A stretch of DNA of 64,000 nt from Herbidospora daliensis (GCF_001570585.1 NZ_BBXF01000014.1:29573-93572), one strand, 5' to 3'; counted from the stretch's first letter, positions 1-9,004 are shown. The notes: a model not told the origin generated them from the letters alone. Numbers and translations are program-made.

Positions 1-1
1 C

Positions 2-274
2 ATCGGCTGCTTCCGCGTCGACACGATGGGCGAGCACCCGCTGGGCCGCGCCTGCGACTTCATGATGACCACCGGCGGCGCGATGGCCACCGGCTCGGCC
101 AAGATCCTCGGCGACCAGCTGGCCGAGTGGGCCCTGAAGAACCGCACCAAGCTCGGCGTGAAGTACGTCATCTGGCGGCAGCGCATCAACAGCGGGACCG
201 GCTGGCGCTTCATGAGCAACCGCGGCGGCAACACCGCCAACCACTACGACCACGTGCACATCTCGATGTTCTGA
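2..274 (+). CDS. C-terminal part of an M15-like (ARB_07466/VldE-type) cell-wall domain protein
   Basis: The 5' end lies outside the window; the reading frame is open from base 2 to the TGA at 272-274. The visible ~90 residues contain HPLGRACDF near the start and NHYDHVHIS at the end. This is the H..D / DHxH metal-ligand arrangement of D,D-carboxypeptidase-like (peptidase M15 fold) domains found at the C-terminus of many secreted actinobacterial cell-wall proteins. Such proteins usually carry N-terminal coiled coils and a signal peptide, which cannot be checked here. No gene follows on this strand for ~0.9 kb, so it is probably the end of its transcription unit. The domain call is fairly secure; the substrate is unknown. 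Confidence 0.75.
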   Translation: MGCFRVDTMGEHPLGRACDFMMTTGGAMATGSAKILGDQLAEWALKNRTKLGVKYVIWRQRINSGTGWRFMSNRGGNTANHYDHVHISMF

Positions 275-487
275 GCCCCATCCGCCGGCCCGGCCCGCCC
301 TGACCCCCGCGAGCCGCCCGCGCACCCCCTGAGCCCACCCCAAGGGGCGGCCGGCACCGCGTCCGACCCCCGCGTAACAGCCGCCCCACCCAGGGAGTTC
401 TCAGGTAGTACGGCTACCCTGACCCAAAACCCCCACAAAGCCCATCGAACCCCCCGTAAGCTCTCAAAGACCAACTGCCCCACCCAC

Positions 488-539
488 GATCACGCGGGTG
501 TGCGCGCCCTGCCCCCGCGGTGCGCACGCCCGCGTGATC
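488..539. terminator. Strong 18-bp inverted repeat, probable terminator or attenuator
   Basis: Arms 488-505 and 522-539 pair over all 18 positions (one G.U), starting GATCACGCGGG, around a 16-nt loop. There is no T tract, which is common for actinobacterial terminators. It lies 214 bp after the M15-like gene and 630 bp before the glycosyltransferase. It could end the upstream transcript, insulate the operon, or be read as an attenuator. Confidence 0.6.
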
Positions 540-799
540 ATCCTTCGGAACCCGAAGTAAGTGATCACCTACAGAAGCGCCCGAAGGTTTACCCGGATTC
601 GATAACGATCATGTTTCGGCATTTATCCGAGCGCTGGTTACACGCACGTGAATTCTGCTGCAAAGAACCATCCGCAGGACACGTGCCCGAGACCCCAACC
701 TGGAGCTCCAACCGCCCCCCACCAGGAAAGTCACACGACGTGCCGTGTTCACCTCAGGCCCAGCCGTCCCCACAGATAAAAGTTTCAACGACAGGCCCG

Positions 800-829
800 T
801 TGACACCCGACTTATCCCGAAATTAGCTT
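800..829 (+). promoter_or_regulatory. Putative sigma-70-type promoter of the polysaccharide operon
   Basis: A perfect -35 hexamer TTGACA (800-805) is followed after 18 bp by TAGCTT (824-829), which fits the actinobacterial TAnnnT -10 rule. Transcription would begin near 837, giving a long leader before the GTG at 1170. A second TTGACG lies at 1058-1063 but has no good -10 partner. Confidence 0.45.
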
Positions 830-1169
830 ATGGAACGGTACACCTCGGGACTGCTGTGGCACCTGTGCCAGCTGCGACTCTTCGCAGCCGGCCGGGCGCG
901 GATCCCGACACTCTCCCTCCCATGCCACGCGAGAGGACCAGCGTGAGATCCGCTGATTTTTCCCCGGCCCGCGGCCACCGGGCTCGCCGTCTCGGCGCGG
1001 CAACCGGGCTCACCCCCCAATAGGGGGCCCGGATCCATATCGACTTCGATGCGGAAGTTGACGTTAAAGCCGAACTAATTGTGTACGTCGCCGGTCATCT
1101 CATTCTCTGAGATTCCCGGCACGCGCGGCACATTCTTTCGCGTGCGGAAAAGCTCAGGAGAACAAGGTC

Positions 1170-2435
1170 GTGGGGTCTGATTCTGCGAATTGGCTCGACA
1201 CCGCCTATGAATGGCTGGTGAGGTCGAGCGCCAACGGGAGCTGGCGGGACATCGTCCCGCTGGGGTTGGCGGGTCTGCTCGTCTGGGGTCTGTGGGTCTA
1301 CCGGGTCGTGCTGTCCCGGCTGGCCAAGCCCGTCGTCAACGGTTACCGCGCGTCCGTCTCGGTCGTGGTGCCGTCGTTCCGTGAGGACGCCGAGATCCTG
1401 GTCCGGTGCCTGGGGAGCTGGCTCGCCCAGAACCCCGGCGAAGTGATCATCGTCGTCGACGTCGCGGACACCGAATGTCACGCGAAGCTGCGGGAGGTCA
1501 ACGACCCCCGGCTGCGCGTGCTCGTCTACGAACACTCGGGAAAGCGGTCGGCGCTGGGGGTCGGCATCCGGGCCGCCCGCGGCGACATCGTGGTGTTCGC
1601 CGACTCCGACACCTGGTGGGAGCCCGGCCTGCTCGACGCCGTGCAGATGCCGTTCGAAGACCCGCAGGTCGGCGGCGTCGGCACCCAGCAGAACGTGTTC
1701 CAGCGCACCACCAGCGTCTGGCGGCGCATCGCCGACTGGCTGGTCAACCTGCGGTACTACGACTACGTGCCCGCGATGGGCAGCCGTGGTGGCGTGGCCT
1801 GCCTGTCCGGCCGCACCGCCGCCTACCGCCGATCGGCCATCCTGCCGGTCGTCCACCACCTGGAGAACGAGTTCTTCCTCGGCCGCCGCTGCATCGCCGG
1901 CGACGACGGGCGGCTCACCTGGCTGGTGCTGGCCTCCGGCTACAAGACGGTGCACCAGTCGTCCGCGCGGGCGATCTCGATGTTCCCGAGCTCGTTCCGG
2001 GCCTTCTTCAAGCAGCGCATCCGCTGGAGCCGCAACTCCTACCGCTGCTACCTGACCGCCCTGTGGAAGGGCTGGTTGTGGAAGACGCCGCTGGTCACCA
2101 AGGTCACCGTGCTGCAGATCCTGCTCACCCCGGTCACCATGGGCGTCACCCTCGGCTACCTGTTCTTCAGCCGCCTGGAACTCACCCCCTGGGGCATCGG
2201 CACCTGCGTCGGCTGGCTGCTGATCGGCCGCGGCATCCGCGGCTGGTCGCACCTGCGGCGCCACCCGCAGGAGATCCTGCTGCTGCCGCTGACCACCCTG
2301 GTCATCATCGGGATCGCGCTGCCGATCAAGCTCTACGCGTTCATCACCATGAACAAGCAGGGCTGGCTGACCCGCAAGGCCGACCAGGCGGGTTCGGAGG
2401 GCCAGACGGCCGCGACGCTGCAGGGACTGGCCTGA
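1170..2435 (+). CDS. Processive family-2 glycosyltransferase (hyaluronan/alginate synthase-like)
   Basis: Membrane GT2 enzyme of 421 residues, expected to polymerise a nucleotide-activated sugar and push the chain through its own membrane channel. Motifs of processive synthases are all present: DVAD (97-100), the UDP/metal-binding DSD (145-147), GDD with the catalytic base (244-246) and QRIRW (282-286). One hydrophobic segment precedes the catalytic domain (about 28-50) and several follow (about 305-395). The GTG start is chosen because AGGAG lies at 1156-1160. No PilZ domain is attached. The next gene starts inside its stop codon (TGATG), and the operon also encodes a UDP-sugar dehydrogenase and three beta-helix proteins. 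That context suggests a uronic-acid-containing polymer; the actual sugar cannot be read from the sequence. Confidence 0.85.
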   Translation: MGSDSANWLDTAYEWLVRSSANGSWRDIVPLGLAGLLVWGLWVYRVVLSRLAKPVVNGYRASVSVVVPSFREDAEILVRCLGSWLAQNPGEVIIVVDVADTECHAKLREVNDPRLRVLVYEHSGKRSALGVGIRAARGDIVVFADSDTWWEPGLLDAVQMPFEDPQVGGVGTQQNVFQRTTSVWRRIADWLVNLRYYDYVPAMGSRGGVACLSGRTAAYRRSAILPVVHHLENEFFLGRRCIAGDDGRLTWLVLASGYKTVHQSSARAISMFPSSFRAFFKQRIRWSRNSYRCYLTALWKGWLWKTPLVTKVTVLQILLTPVTMGVTLGYLFFSRLELTPWGIGTCVGWLLIGRGIRGWSHLRRHPQEILLLPLTTLVIIGIALPIKLYAFITMNKQGWLTRKADQAGSEGQTAATLQGLA

Positions 2436-4534
2436 TGGCCGTGAACCGGACCATCGTGACGGCCGGAGCCCTGCTGCTCGGCGCGCTCACGATCGGCGTA
2501 CCGCCCGTGGCCGCCGCGCCGTCGCCCTCGCCGACTCCCCCGGCGAGCGCGCGGCCGTCCGCCGACACCGGGATGACCAGCACCATCCCGAGCGCGAAAC
2601 CCTCCCCGGCCACCCCGGCGGCCTCCCCGGCGGCCACCCCCGCGGCCGTCCCGAGCGACGCGCCGAGCATCCCGAGCTCCGAGCCCGAGCCGCTGATCCA
2701 GATCTCGCCCGAGGACGCCGAGTCGCAGTCGGCGCTGGTCGACATGGAGGACCAGCGCATCCTGCAGACCCGGGCGGCGCTCACGGCGCTGCTCCAGCAG
2801 GGCGGGTTCTTCGCGGCCCAGCGCAAGCAGCCGCAGATCTTCTCCTCGTCGTTCGGCCGCACGATGGTGCTGCCGGCCCGCAACGACGAGCGGCCGTACA
2901 CGCTGAAGGACCTGCTCACGGTCGAGAACGGCAAGTACGTCCGGCTGATGACCGACGGGTCCTACCTGCTCGGCATCCACATCTTCGTGGCCGACGGCGC
3001 GACCCTCCAGCTGCGGGGGCCGATGACGCTCCGGATGGGCAGCATCCCGGGGTCGTTCAGCTCGATCATCACCTTCGGCGGCAACATCGACATCAAGGGC
3101 ACCGCGACCAAGCCGGTCCGGATCACCAGCTGGGACGTCAAGGCCAGCAAGCCCGACCTGGACACCACCGACGGCCGGGCCTACATCCGGGCCGTCGGCG
3201 GCCAGTTCAACATGGTGTACGGCCAGGTCTCCGACCTGGGCTTCTGGAGCGGCCGGACCGGCGGAATCGCGCTGACCGGCACCGAGCGCCCGTCGTCCAG
3301 CTACCGGCACCGCACCAAGACGCAGCGCCACCAGGACAAGGCCGAGCGGCTGGCCAGGAACACCAAGGACGAGGGCGGCGGCACCTACGGCGACGTCGAG
3401 ACCTACCCGATCGGACCCGGCACCGCTTCCCACGTGCCGGCCGACGAACTGGTCACCGGCAAGATCGAGAACAGCGTGATCACCCGCGACGCCTACGGGC
3501 TGTTCGTCTCGGGCTCGAACCAGACGCAGATCATCAACAACAAGATCCGCGACAGCATCGTGCACGGCGTGTTCATGCACCGGTTCGCCAAGAACGCGAC
3601 GATCTCGCACACCGAGGTGACCGGCAGCGGCGGCGACGGCTTCGTGCTCTCCCGCGCCACCGAGAAGGTCCAGGTCAACGACTGCCTGGCCGAGGACAAC
3701 GGCCGCAACGGCTTCACCCTCGACGGCCGGGCGCTGGCCCACGGCCCGTCGGCCTCGGGCGAGTCGCTGGCCGTCTACGGCGACAGCTCGGTCAACAACA
3801 GCGTGGCCCGGGGCAACGGCCGCTACGGCATCGAGGTCATGGGCGGCATCCGGCAGGCCGTGCAGACCAGCGAGGTGGTCGGCGGCGACATGGGCATCGT
3901 GGTCCGCGCCGGGGCCGAGGCCGTGCAGCTGTCGGGCAACAAGCTGACCGGCCAGAAGCGCCAGGGCATCGCGCTGCGCGACGGCGTGCGCAACGCCTAC
4001 GTCTCGGGCAACACGATCACCGGCGGCCCGACCGGCGTCTACATGCGCGACTCCAACGGCCAGGTGGTCGGCAACAAGATCACCACCGTTAAGGACGTGA
4101 ACGCCCACGGCGTCACGGTCGTCGGCGCGGCGGCCGGCTCCGAGGTGGCCCGCAACACGATCGTCGGCTCGGGCACCAGCGCGGTCAGCACCGCCCGGTC
4201 GAGCGGCGACGTGAGCGACCACAACAACGACGAGGACGCCTGGGTCGACACCTCGACCTTCTGGAGCAAGGCCAAGCGCTACATCAAGCCCATGAACGTC
4301 ATCTGGGCCGGCGTGATCCTGCTCATCCTCGTCTCGGCGTTCCGCTCACGCGGCATCATGGACCGGCGCCGCCGGGGCATCGTCGACCCGTACGAGCTCC
4401 AGAAGGCCATGGAGGACCGGCCGTCCTGGGCGCTGCCGAACGCGGCGGCCGCCACCCCGGGCAGCGGGTTCAACGGCCGCAGCAGGCCGACGCAGCCGGC
4501 GGTCCCGACGGTCACCGTGGGAGGCGGGCGATGA
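2435..4534 (+). CDS. Secreted/membrane-anchored AlgG-like right-handed beta-helix protein 1
   Basis: Protein of 699 residues with a signal peptide (first ~28 residues, AAA end), a Pro/Ser/Thr/Ala-rich linker (about 28-85), a parallel beta-helix body (about 150-590) and a single hydrophobic anchor followed by a short basic cytoplasmic tail. The body contains DGRAYIRAVGG and a segment RDSIVHGVFMHRFAKNATI. I align that segment, from memory, with the catalytic DPHD region of the alginate C5-epimerase AlgG. The His (382) is kept but both Asp are replaced (FMHR). A conserved VLSR follows, as in AlgG. It could epimerise, cleave, or only bind the polymer made by the upstream synthase. The start overlaps the synthase stop (TGATG), and the next gene overlaps its own stop (ATGA), so all three are translationally coupled. 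Confidence 0.75.
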   Translation: MAVNRTIVTAGALLLGALTIGVPPVAAAPSPSPTPPASARPSADTGMTSTIPSAKPSPATPAASPAATPAAVPSDAPSIPSSEPEPLIQISPEDAESQSALVDMEDQRILQTRAALTALLQQGGFFAAQRKQPQIFSSSFGRTMVLPARNDERPYTLKDLLTVENGKYVRLMTDGSYLLGIHIFVADGATLQLRGPMTLRMGSIPGSFSSIITFGGNIDIKGTATKPVRITSWDVKASKPDLDTTDGRAYIRAVGGQFNMVYGQVSDLGFWSGRTGGIALTGTERPSSSYRHRTKTQRHQDKAERLARNTKDEGGGTYGDVETYPIGPGTASHVPADELVTGKIENSVITRDAYGLFVSGSNQTQIINNKIRDSIVHGVFMHRFAKNATISHTEVTGSGGDGFVLSRATEKVQVNDCLAEDNGRNGFTLDGRALAHGPSASGESLAVYGDSSVNNSVARGNGRYGIEVMGGIRQAVQTSEVVGGDMGIVVRAGAEAVQLSGNKLTGQKRQGIALRDGVRNAYVSGNTITGGPTGVYMRDSNGQVVGNKITTVKDVNAHGVTVVGAAAGSEVARNTIVGSGTSAVSTARSSGDVSDHNNDEDAWVDTSTFWSKAKRYIKPMNVIWAGVILLILVSAFRSRGIMDRRRRGIVDPYELQKAMEDRPSWALPNAAAATPGSGFNGRSRPTQPAVPTVTVGGGR

Positions 4535-6396
4535 AGAAGGCCTGGATCACGTTCTTCGTGCTGCTCCTGCTGGGCGCGGGCACCTGGGCGTACCTCTCGT
4601 ACGCCGACCAGCCGGAGCCGACGCCCGCGGTCGACGACGTGACCGCCGCCGACGCCAAGCAGCAGTCGAACCTGGTCGACCAGGAGGACCTGCGGATCAT
4701 GCAGACGCGGGCGACGCTGATGTCGGCGATCGCCCGCGGCGGCCCCAACGCGCAGCGGGCCCGGCAGCCGCACATCTCCAGCTCGGCCAACGGCCAGACG
4801 CTGGTGCTGCCCTCGCGCCGCGAGCCCTACCGGGTCGCCGACCTGGAGAAGCTGGGCGGGGAGTACTTCCAGAAGCAGAACGACGGGTCGTACATCCTCG
4901 GCATCAACCTGTTCGTCGGCCCCAACGCCAAGCTGGTGCTGCAGAACGCGACCGGCCCGCTGGTGATCCGGATGCGCAGCGAGCCGGGCTCGTTCGCCAC
5001 GATCGTCGGCTTCGGCGCGAGCATCCGCATCAACGGCTCGCCGCAGAACCCGGTGCGCCTCACCAGCTGGGACCCGAACATCAACACGGCCGACAGCCGG
5101 GTCAACGACGGCCGGGCCTACCTGCGGGTGATCGGCGGCGAGCTGCGCATGAGCCACGCGCAGGTCGAGTACCTCGGGTTCTGGAGCGGCTCGACCGGCG
5201 GCCTGGCGCTGACCGGCAGCGACCGCACCACCCTCGACGCCAACCTCACCACGCCCGCGCCGCTCACCGACGAGAAGGTGCTGCTCCCGGGCGGCGCCCT
5301 GGTGCCGCGCATGGGCGAGGACGACCAGGTGGTCATCCACGACGGCAAGGGCCTGAAGAAGGTGGCGTACAAGCTGCCGGAGGCCAACCTCGTCACCGGG
5401 GAGATCACCGAGACCTCGATCAAGGGCAACGCCTACGGCATCTTCATCACGGCCTCCAACCAGACCCGGATGGCCAACGTGACGGTGGCCGACAGCCTGG
5501 TCGACGGGGTGCTGCTGCACCGGTTCGCCCGCAACGCCACCATCGAGAACACGACGGTGACCGGCTCGCGCGGCGACGGGTTCGTGCTCTCGCGCGGCAC
5601 CCAGAACGTGACGATCACCGGTTCCGGCGCGGTCGCCAACGGCGGCAACGGCTTCACCCTCAGCGGCCTGCCGCTGGCCCGGGGCCCGTCGGCGTCGGGC
5701 GAGTCGCTGCAGAGCTTCGGCGGCAGCTCGGTGACCAGCTCGTGGTCGAAGGAGAACAAGCGCTACGGCGTCGAGATCCAGGGCGGCGTCGACCTGGCCG
5801 TCCAGACTACCGAGGTGACCGGCGGGCAGACGGGCATCGTGGTGAACAAGGACGCGACCGGGGTCCGGGTCTCCGGCAACCGGATCAGCGGCCAGTGGAG
5901 CCAGGGCATCGCGGTGCGCGACGGCGTCACCGGCGCCAAGATCGTCGGCAACATCGTGAACAACGTGCCGACCGCGATCTACCTGCGCAACGCCGAGGCC
6001 GAGGTGACGGGCAACACCGTCAACCAGGCGACCCTGCACGGCGTCTCGATCCTGGGAGTGGCGACCGGCACCGAGGTGGTCGGCAACACGCTGGGCGGGG
6101 CCGGGCGCAGCGCGCTCGACATCGACCGCGCGACCGGCATGGCCGCGGTGACCACCAACAACGTCGACGGCTGGCAGGACACGGCGGACTTCTGGACCAC
6201 GGTCAAGCGCATCGCCAAGCCTATGAACCTGATCTGGTTCGGCGTCATCCTGCTCATCGTGATCTCCGCCATCCGGGCGCTCGGCAACAACGGGCCCCGC
6301 GTCGGACGTCGCATCGTCGACCCGTACGAGAGGCAGGCCGTCATGGAGGAGCGTCCCGTGTGGTCGCTCACCGGGGCGTCCGCCGAAAGGACCTGA
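4531..6396 (+). CDS. Membrane-anchored AlgG-like beta-helix protein 2 (tandem paralogue)
   Basis: Protein of 621 residues and an evident paralogue of the preceding gene. It shares the Q(S/N)(A/N)LVD-ED-RI-QTRA start of the mature region, RAYLRVIGG, an H-containing segment (DSLVDGVLLHRFARNATI, His330), the GPSASGESL loop and the final PMNLIWFGVILL membrane anchor plus IVDPYE tail. It differs in having an N-terminal signal anchor instead of a cleavable signal and Pro-rich linker. The DPHD motif of AlgG is LLHR here. The two proteins probably work on the outer face of the membrane, perhaps as a heterodimer. The start codon lies in the 4-bp ATGA overlap with the preceding stop. Confidence 0.75.
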   Translation: MKKAWITFFVLLLLGAGTWAYLSYADQPEPTPAVDDVTAADAKQQSNLVDQEDLRIMQTRATLMSAIARGGPNAQRARQPHISSSANGQTLVLPSRREPYRVADLEKLGGEYFQKQNDGSYILGINLFVGPNAKLVLQNATGPLVIRMRSEPGSFATIVGFGASIRINGSPQNPVRLTSWDPNINTADSRVNDGRAYLRVIGGELRMSHAQVEYLGFWSGSTGGLALTGSDRTTLDANLTTPAPLTDEKVLLPGGALVPRMGEDDQVVIHDGKGLKKVAYKLPEANLVTGEITETSIKGNAYGIFITASNQTRMANVTVADSLVDGVLLHRFARNATIENTTVTGSRGDGFVLSRGTQNVTITGSGAVANGGNGFTLSGLPLARGPSASGESLQSFGGSSVTSSWSKENKRYGVEIQGGVDLAVQTTEVTGGQTGIVVNKDATGVRVSGNRISGQWSQGIAVRDGVTGAKIVGNIVNNVPTAIYLRNAEAEVTGNTVNQATLHGVSILGVATGTEVVGNTLGGAGRSALDIDRATGMAAVTTNNVDGWQDTADFWTTVKRIAKPMNLIWFGVILLIVISAIRALGNNGPRVGRRIVDPYERQAVMEERPVWSLTGASAERT

Positions 6397-6398
6397 CC

Positions 6399-7607
6399 AT
6401 GCGCATCGAGTTCGAGATCGACAAGAAGACCATGATCGCCGCGGGGGCCGGTGCGGCCTTCACGATCCTGATCGTGGTCGTCCTGTACGGGATCTTCGGC
6501 GGCGGCGGCGGTCAGGAGCAACAACCCGGCATGGTGGTGGAGAACATCCAGCCCGACACCGGCCCCCGGCCGCTCCCGACCCTGGGGGCCGACGACGCCG
6601 GCGACGAGTTCCAGGAGGAGGAGCAGGTGCGGGAGGAGGACGAGAAGAAGGAGGACTTCGAGCCCTTCACCGCCGTCCAGCAGCCCCCGGACATCGCGAT
6701 CCCCGACGGCGAGGGCAAGATCGCCTGCCCCGACCCGACCGTGACCGTGACCACCGCCGACGAGCTCACCGAGGCCCTCGCCTCGGCCACGCCGGGCACC
6801 GTGATCTTCATGGAGCCGGGCGAGTACCAGGGCCACTTCGTCGCCGCCACGAAGGGGACCAAGAACGAGCCGATCTTCGTGTGCGGCTCCCGCGACGCGA
6901 TCATCGACGGCGGCGGCCTCAAGGAGGGCTACGCCTTCCACCTGAACGAGGCCGAGTACTGGCGGCTCATCGGCTTCACCGTCCGGCACGCCCAGAAGGG
7001 CGTCATGGCCGACAAGTCGAACTTCAACGTCGTCCAGGACCTCGACGTCAACCACATCGGCGACGAGGCGATCCACTTCAGGAACTTCAGCTCCGACAAC
7101 ATCGCCCAGTACAACCTCATCTGGGGCACCGGGCTCCGTAAGGACAAGTACGGCGAGGGGGTCTACTTCGGCACCGCCGAGAGCAACTGGGCCACCTTCT
7201 CCGGCGGCCAGATGGACAAGAGCGACCGCAACATCGCGCGCGGGAACGTCATCCGCGCCACCGCCGAGGCCATCGACATCAAGGAGGGCACCTCCGACGG
7301 CAAGATCATCGGCAATGTCTTCGATGGATCGATGATCACCGGCGATGGTCACAACGACAGCTGGGTGGACGTCAAGGGGAACGGCTACCTGATCGAACGC
7401 AACACCGGACGCGGCTCCCCCGCGGACGGCTTCCAGACCCACAAGATCATCAATGGCTGGGGAACCGGGAACACCTTCCGGGCCAACGTCATCGATCTGG
7501 GCGGTTCAGGGGGCTACGGCATCAACGACACCGCAGGCGGCAACACGATCTCCTGCGACAACGAGGTGACCGGCGGCCCGCTCACCAAGAAGAGCGAATG
7601 CTCCTGA
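6399..7607 (+). CDS. Membrane-anchored beta-helix protein 3 (polysaccharide lyase-like)
   Basis: Protein of 402 residues: an N-terminal membrane anchor (about 11-33), an acidic Glu-rich linker (about 65-90) and a C-terminal right-handed beta-helix (about 115-400). The helix opens with TVTTADELTEALASATPGTVIFMEPGEY, the entry typical of pectate-lyase-like and chondroitinase-B-like folds. It is not closely related to the two AlgG-like paralogues. Asp/Glu-rich turns such as NHIGDEAIHFRN could bind Ca2+. A lyase that trims the polymer, as AlgL does for alginate, is the simplest reading; a non-catalytic binding role is equally possible. ATG follows the previous stop by 2 bp, so it is in the same operon. 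Confidence 0.7.
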   Translation: MRIEFEIDKKTMIAAGAGAAFTILIVVVLYGIFGGGGGQEQQPGMVVENIQPDTGPRPLPTLGADDAGDEFQEEEQVREEDEKKEDFEPFTAVQQPPDIAIPDGEGKIACPDPTVTVTTADELTEALASATPGTVIFMEPGEYQGHFVAATKGTKNEPIFVCGSRDAIIDGGGLKEGYAFHLNEAEYWRLIGFTVRHAQKGVMADKSNFNVVQDLDVNHIGDEAIHFRNFSSDNIAQYNLIWGTGLRKDKYGEGVYFGTAESNWATFSGGQMDKSDRNIARGNVIRATAEAIDIKEGTSDGKIIGNVFDGSMITGDGHNDSWVDVKGNGYLIERNTGRGSPADGFQTHKIINGWGTGNTFRANVIDLGGSGGYGINDTAGGNTISCDNEVTGGPLTKKSECS

Positions 7608-7628
7608 GTTTCTGCGAGAGAACTGACA

Positions 7629-8960
7629 ATGACTGACACCGCACTCCCCCGGATCACCGTCATCGGGACCGGGTATCTCGGAGCCACTCACGCGATCTGC
7701 ATGGCCTCCCTCGGCTATGAGGTGGTCGGACTCGACACCGACCCCCGCAAGATCGAGCGGCTGCAATCCGGCGAGGTGCCGTTCTTCGAGCCAGGTCTGC
7801 CCGAACTCCTCGACAAGACGATGGCGACCGGCCGGCTCCGGTTCACCACCTCGGTCGAGGAGGCCGCCGCCCACGGCGACGTGCACTTCATCTGTGTGGG
7901 CACCCCGCAGAAACCCGGCCAGGACGCCGCCGACCTCACCTACGTCGACGCCTCCGTGACCGCTCTGGCCCCCCTGCTGGACCGCAAGGTCCTGGTGGTC
8001 GGCAAGTCGACCGTCCCCGTCGGCACCGCCGCCCGCCTGACCGACCTGATCAAGGAGCTGGCCCCGGCCGGCGACGAGATCGAGCTCGCCTGGAACCCCG
8101 AGTTCCTGCGTGAGGGCTTCGCCGTCGAGGACACCCTGCGTCCCGACCGGCTGGTCTTCGGCGTGGCCTCCGACTGGGCCCGCGAGCAGCTCGAGGCGGC
8201 GTTCCGGCCGATCATCGAGAACGAGACCCCGGTCGTGGTGACCGACCTGGCCACCGCGGAGCTCGTGAAGGTGGCCGCGAACTCGTTCCTGGCCACGAAG
8301 ATCTCCTACATCAACGCGATGGCGGAGATCTGCGAGGCCACCGGGGCCGACGTCCGGCACCTGGCCAAGGCGCTGGCCTTCGACGACCGCATCGGCGGCC
8401 GGTTCCTCCAGCCCGGCCTCGGCTTCGGCGGCGGCTGCCTGCCCAAGGACATCCGCGCCTTCGCCTCCCGGGCCGAGGAGATCGGCGTCGGCCAGGCCGT
8501 GTCGTTCCTGCGCGAGGTGGACGCGATCAACCGCCGCCGCCGCTCGCGCACGATCGACCTGGTCCGCGAGATGGTCGGCGGGCAGCTCAACGGCAAGAAG
8601 GTGGCCTGCCTCGGCGCGGCCTTCAAGCCGAACTCCGACGACATCCGCGACGCCCCCGCGCTCGACGTGGCCCGCACCATGCACGGCCTGGGCGCCAACG
8701 TCCGCGTCTACGACCCGGCCGCCCTCGACAACGCCCGCCGCGCCTACCCCGAGCTGCGCTACGGCACCAGCGCCATGGACGTGGCCGCCGACGCCGACGT
8801 CGTGGTGCTGCTGACCGAGTGGACCGAGTTCCGCGAGATCGAGCCGTCGGCCCTGGCCTCCGTGGTCAGGCACCGCCGCATCGTCGACGGCCGCCACGCC
8901 CTGAACGCCGAGTTCTGGCGTGCGGAGGGCTGGGAGTACCGGGCGCTCGGCATGCCGTAA
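7629..8960 (+). CDS. UDP-glucose (or related nucleotide-sugar) 6-dehydrogenase
   Basis: NAD-dependent four-electron oxidation of a nucleotide sugar (most likely UDP-glucose to UDP-glucuronate), cytoplasmic, 443 residues, usual family length. The NAD-binding Rossmann motif GTGYLG lies at 12-17. STVPVG, NPEFLREG and the catalytic GFGGGCLPKD (Cys270) are intact, followed by the central and C-terminal UDP-binding domains. GDP-mannose dehydrogenases share these motifs, so the substrate is not certain. As the last gene of the operon (22 bp after the third beta-helix gene and just before a terminator) it should supply the activated uronic acid used by the GT2 synthase. This is the strongest sequence hint to the polymer's chemistry. 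Confidence 0.9.
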   Translation: MTDTALPRITVIGTGYLGATHAICMASLGYEVVGLDTDPRKIERLQSGEVPFFEPGLPELLDKTMATGRLRFTTSVEEAAAHGDVHFICVGTPQKPGQDAADLTYVDASVTALAPLLDRKVLVVGKSTVPVGTAARLTDLIKELAPAGDEIELAWNPEFLREGFAVEDTLRPDRLVFGVASDWAREQLEAAFRPIIENETPVVVTDLATAELVKVAANSFLATKISYINAMAEICEATGADVRHLAKALAFDDRIGGRFLQPGLGFGGGCLPKDIRAFASRAEEIGVGQAVSFLREVDAINRRRRSRTIDLVREMVGGQLNGKKVACLGAAFKPNSDDIRDAPALDVARTMHGLGANVRVYDPAALDNARRAYPELRYGTSAMDVAADADVVVLLTEWTEFREIEPSALASVVRHRRIVDGRHALNAEFWRAEGWEYRALGMP

Positions 8961-8974
8961 CCCCCCTCAACCGG

Positions 8975-9004
8975 AAGGGACGCGCGAGCTGCGCGTCCCT
9001 TTTG
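8975..9004 (+). terminator. Intrinsic terminator of the polysaccharide operon
   Basis: A perfect 11-bp stem (AAGGGACGCGC, 8975-8985, with its complement 8991-9001), 5-nt loop, followed by TTGG. It lies 15 bp after the dehydrogenase stop and marks the operon end. Confidence 0.85.

Larger units (their letters stand above)
275..1169. other. Long intergenic/leader region upstream of the polysaccharide operon
   Basis: I see no convincing gene in this 895-base stretch: the short open frames lack ribosome-binding sites and actinomycete codon bias. It holds a strong 18-bp hairpin (488-539) immediately followed by a second small nested hairpin (stem CTTCGG/CCGAAG at 543-557, flanked by TGATCA on both sides), and a plausible promoter at 800-829. 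If that promoter is used, the glycosyltransferase mRNA has a ~330-nt 5' leader. I looked for c-di-AMP and c-di-GMP riboswitch cores in that leader and could not recognise one by eye. Confidence 0.5.

Noticed and set aside
830..1169. c-di-AMP or c-di-GMP riboswitch in the operon leader
   Set aside because: I could not find the conserved core of either class by eye; a covariance search would be needed.
2333..4222. Long open frame antisense to the AlgG-like gene
   Set aside because: Composition is Ala/Gly/Arg/His/Asp-rich, typical of the reverse frame of a high-GC gene; it overlaps well-supported genes and has no ribosome site.
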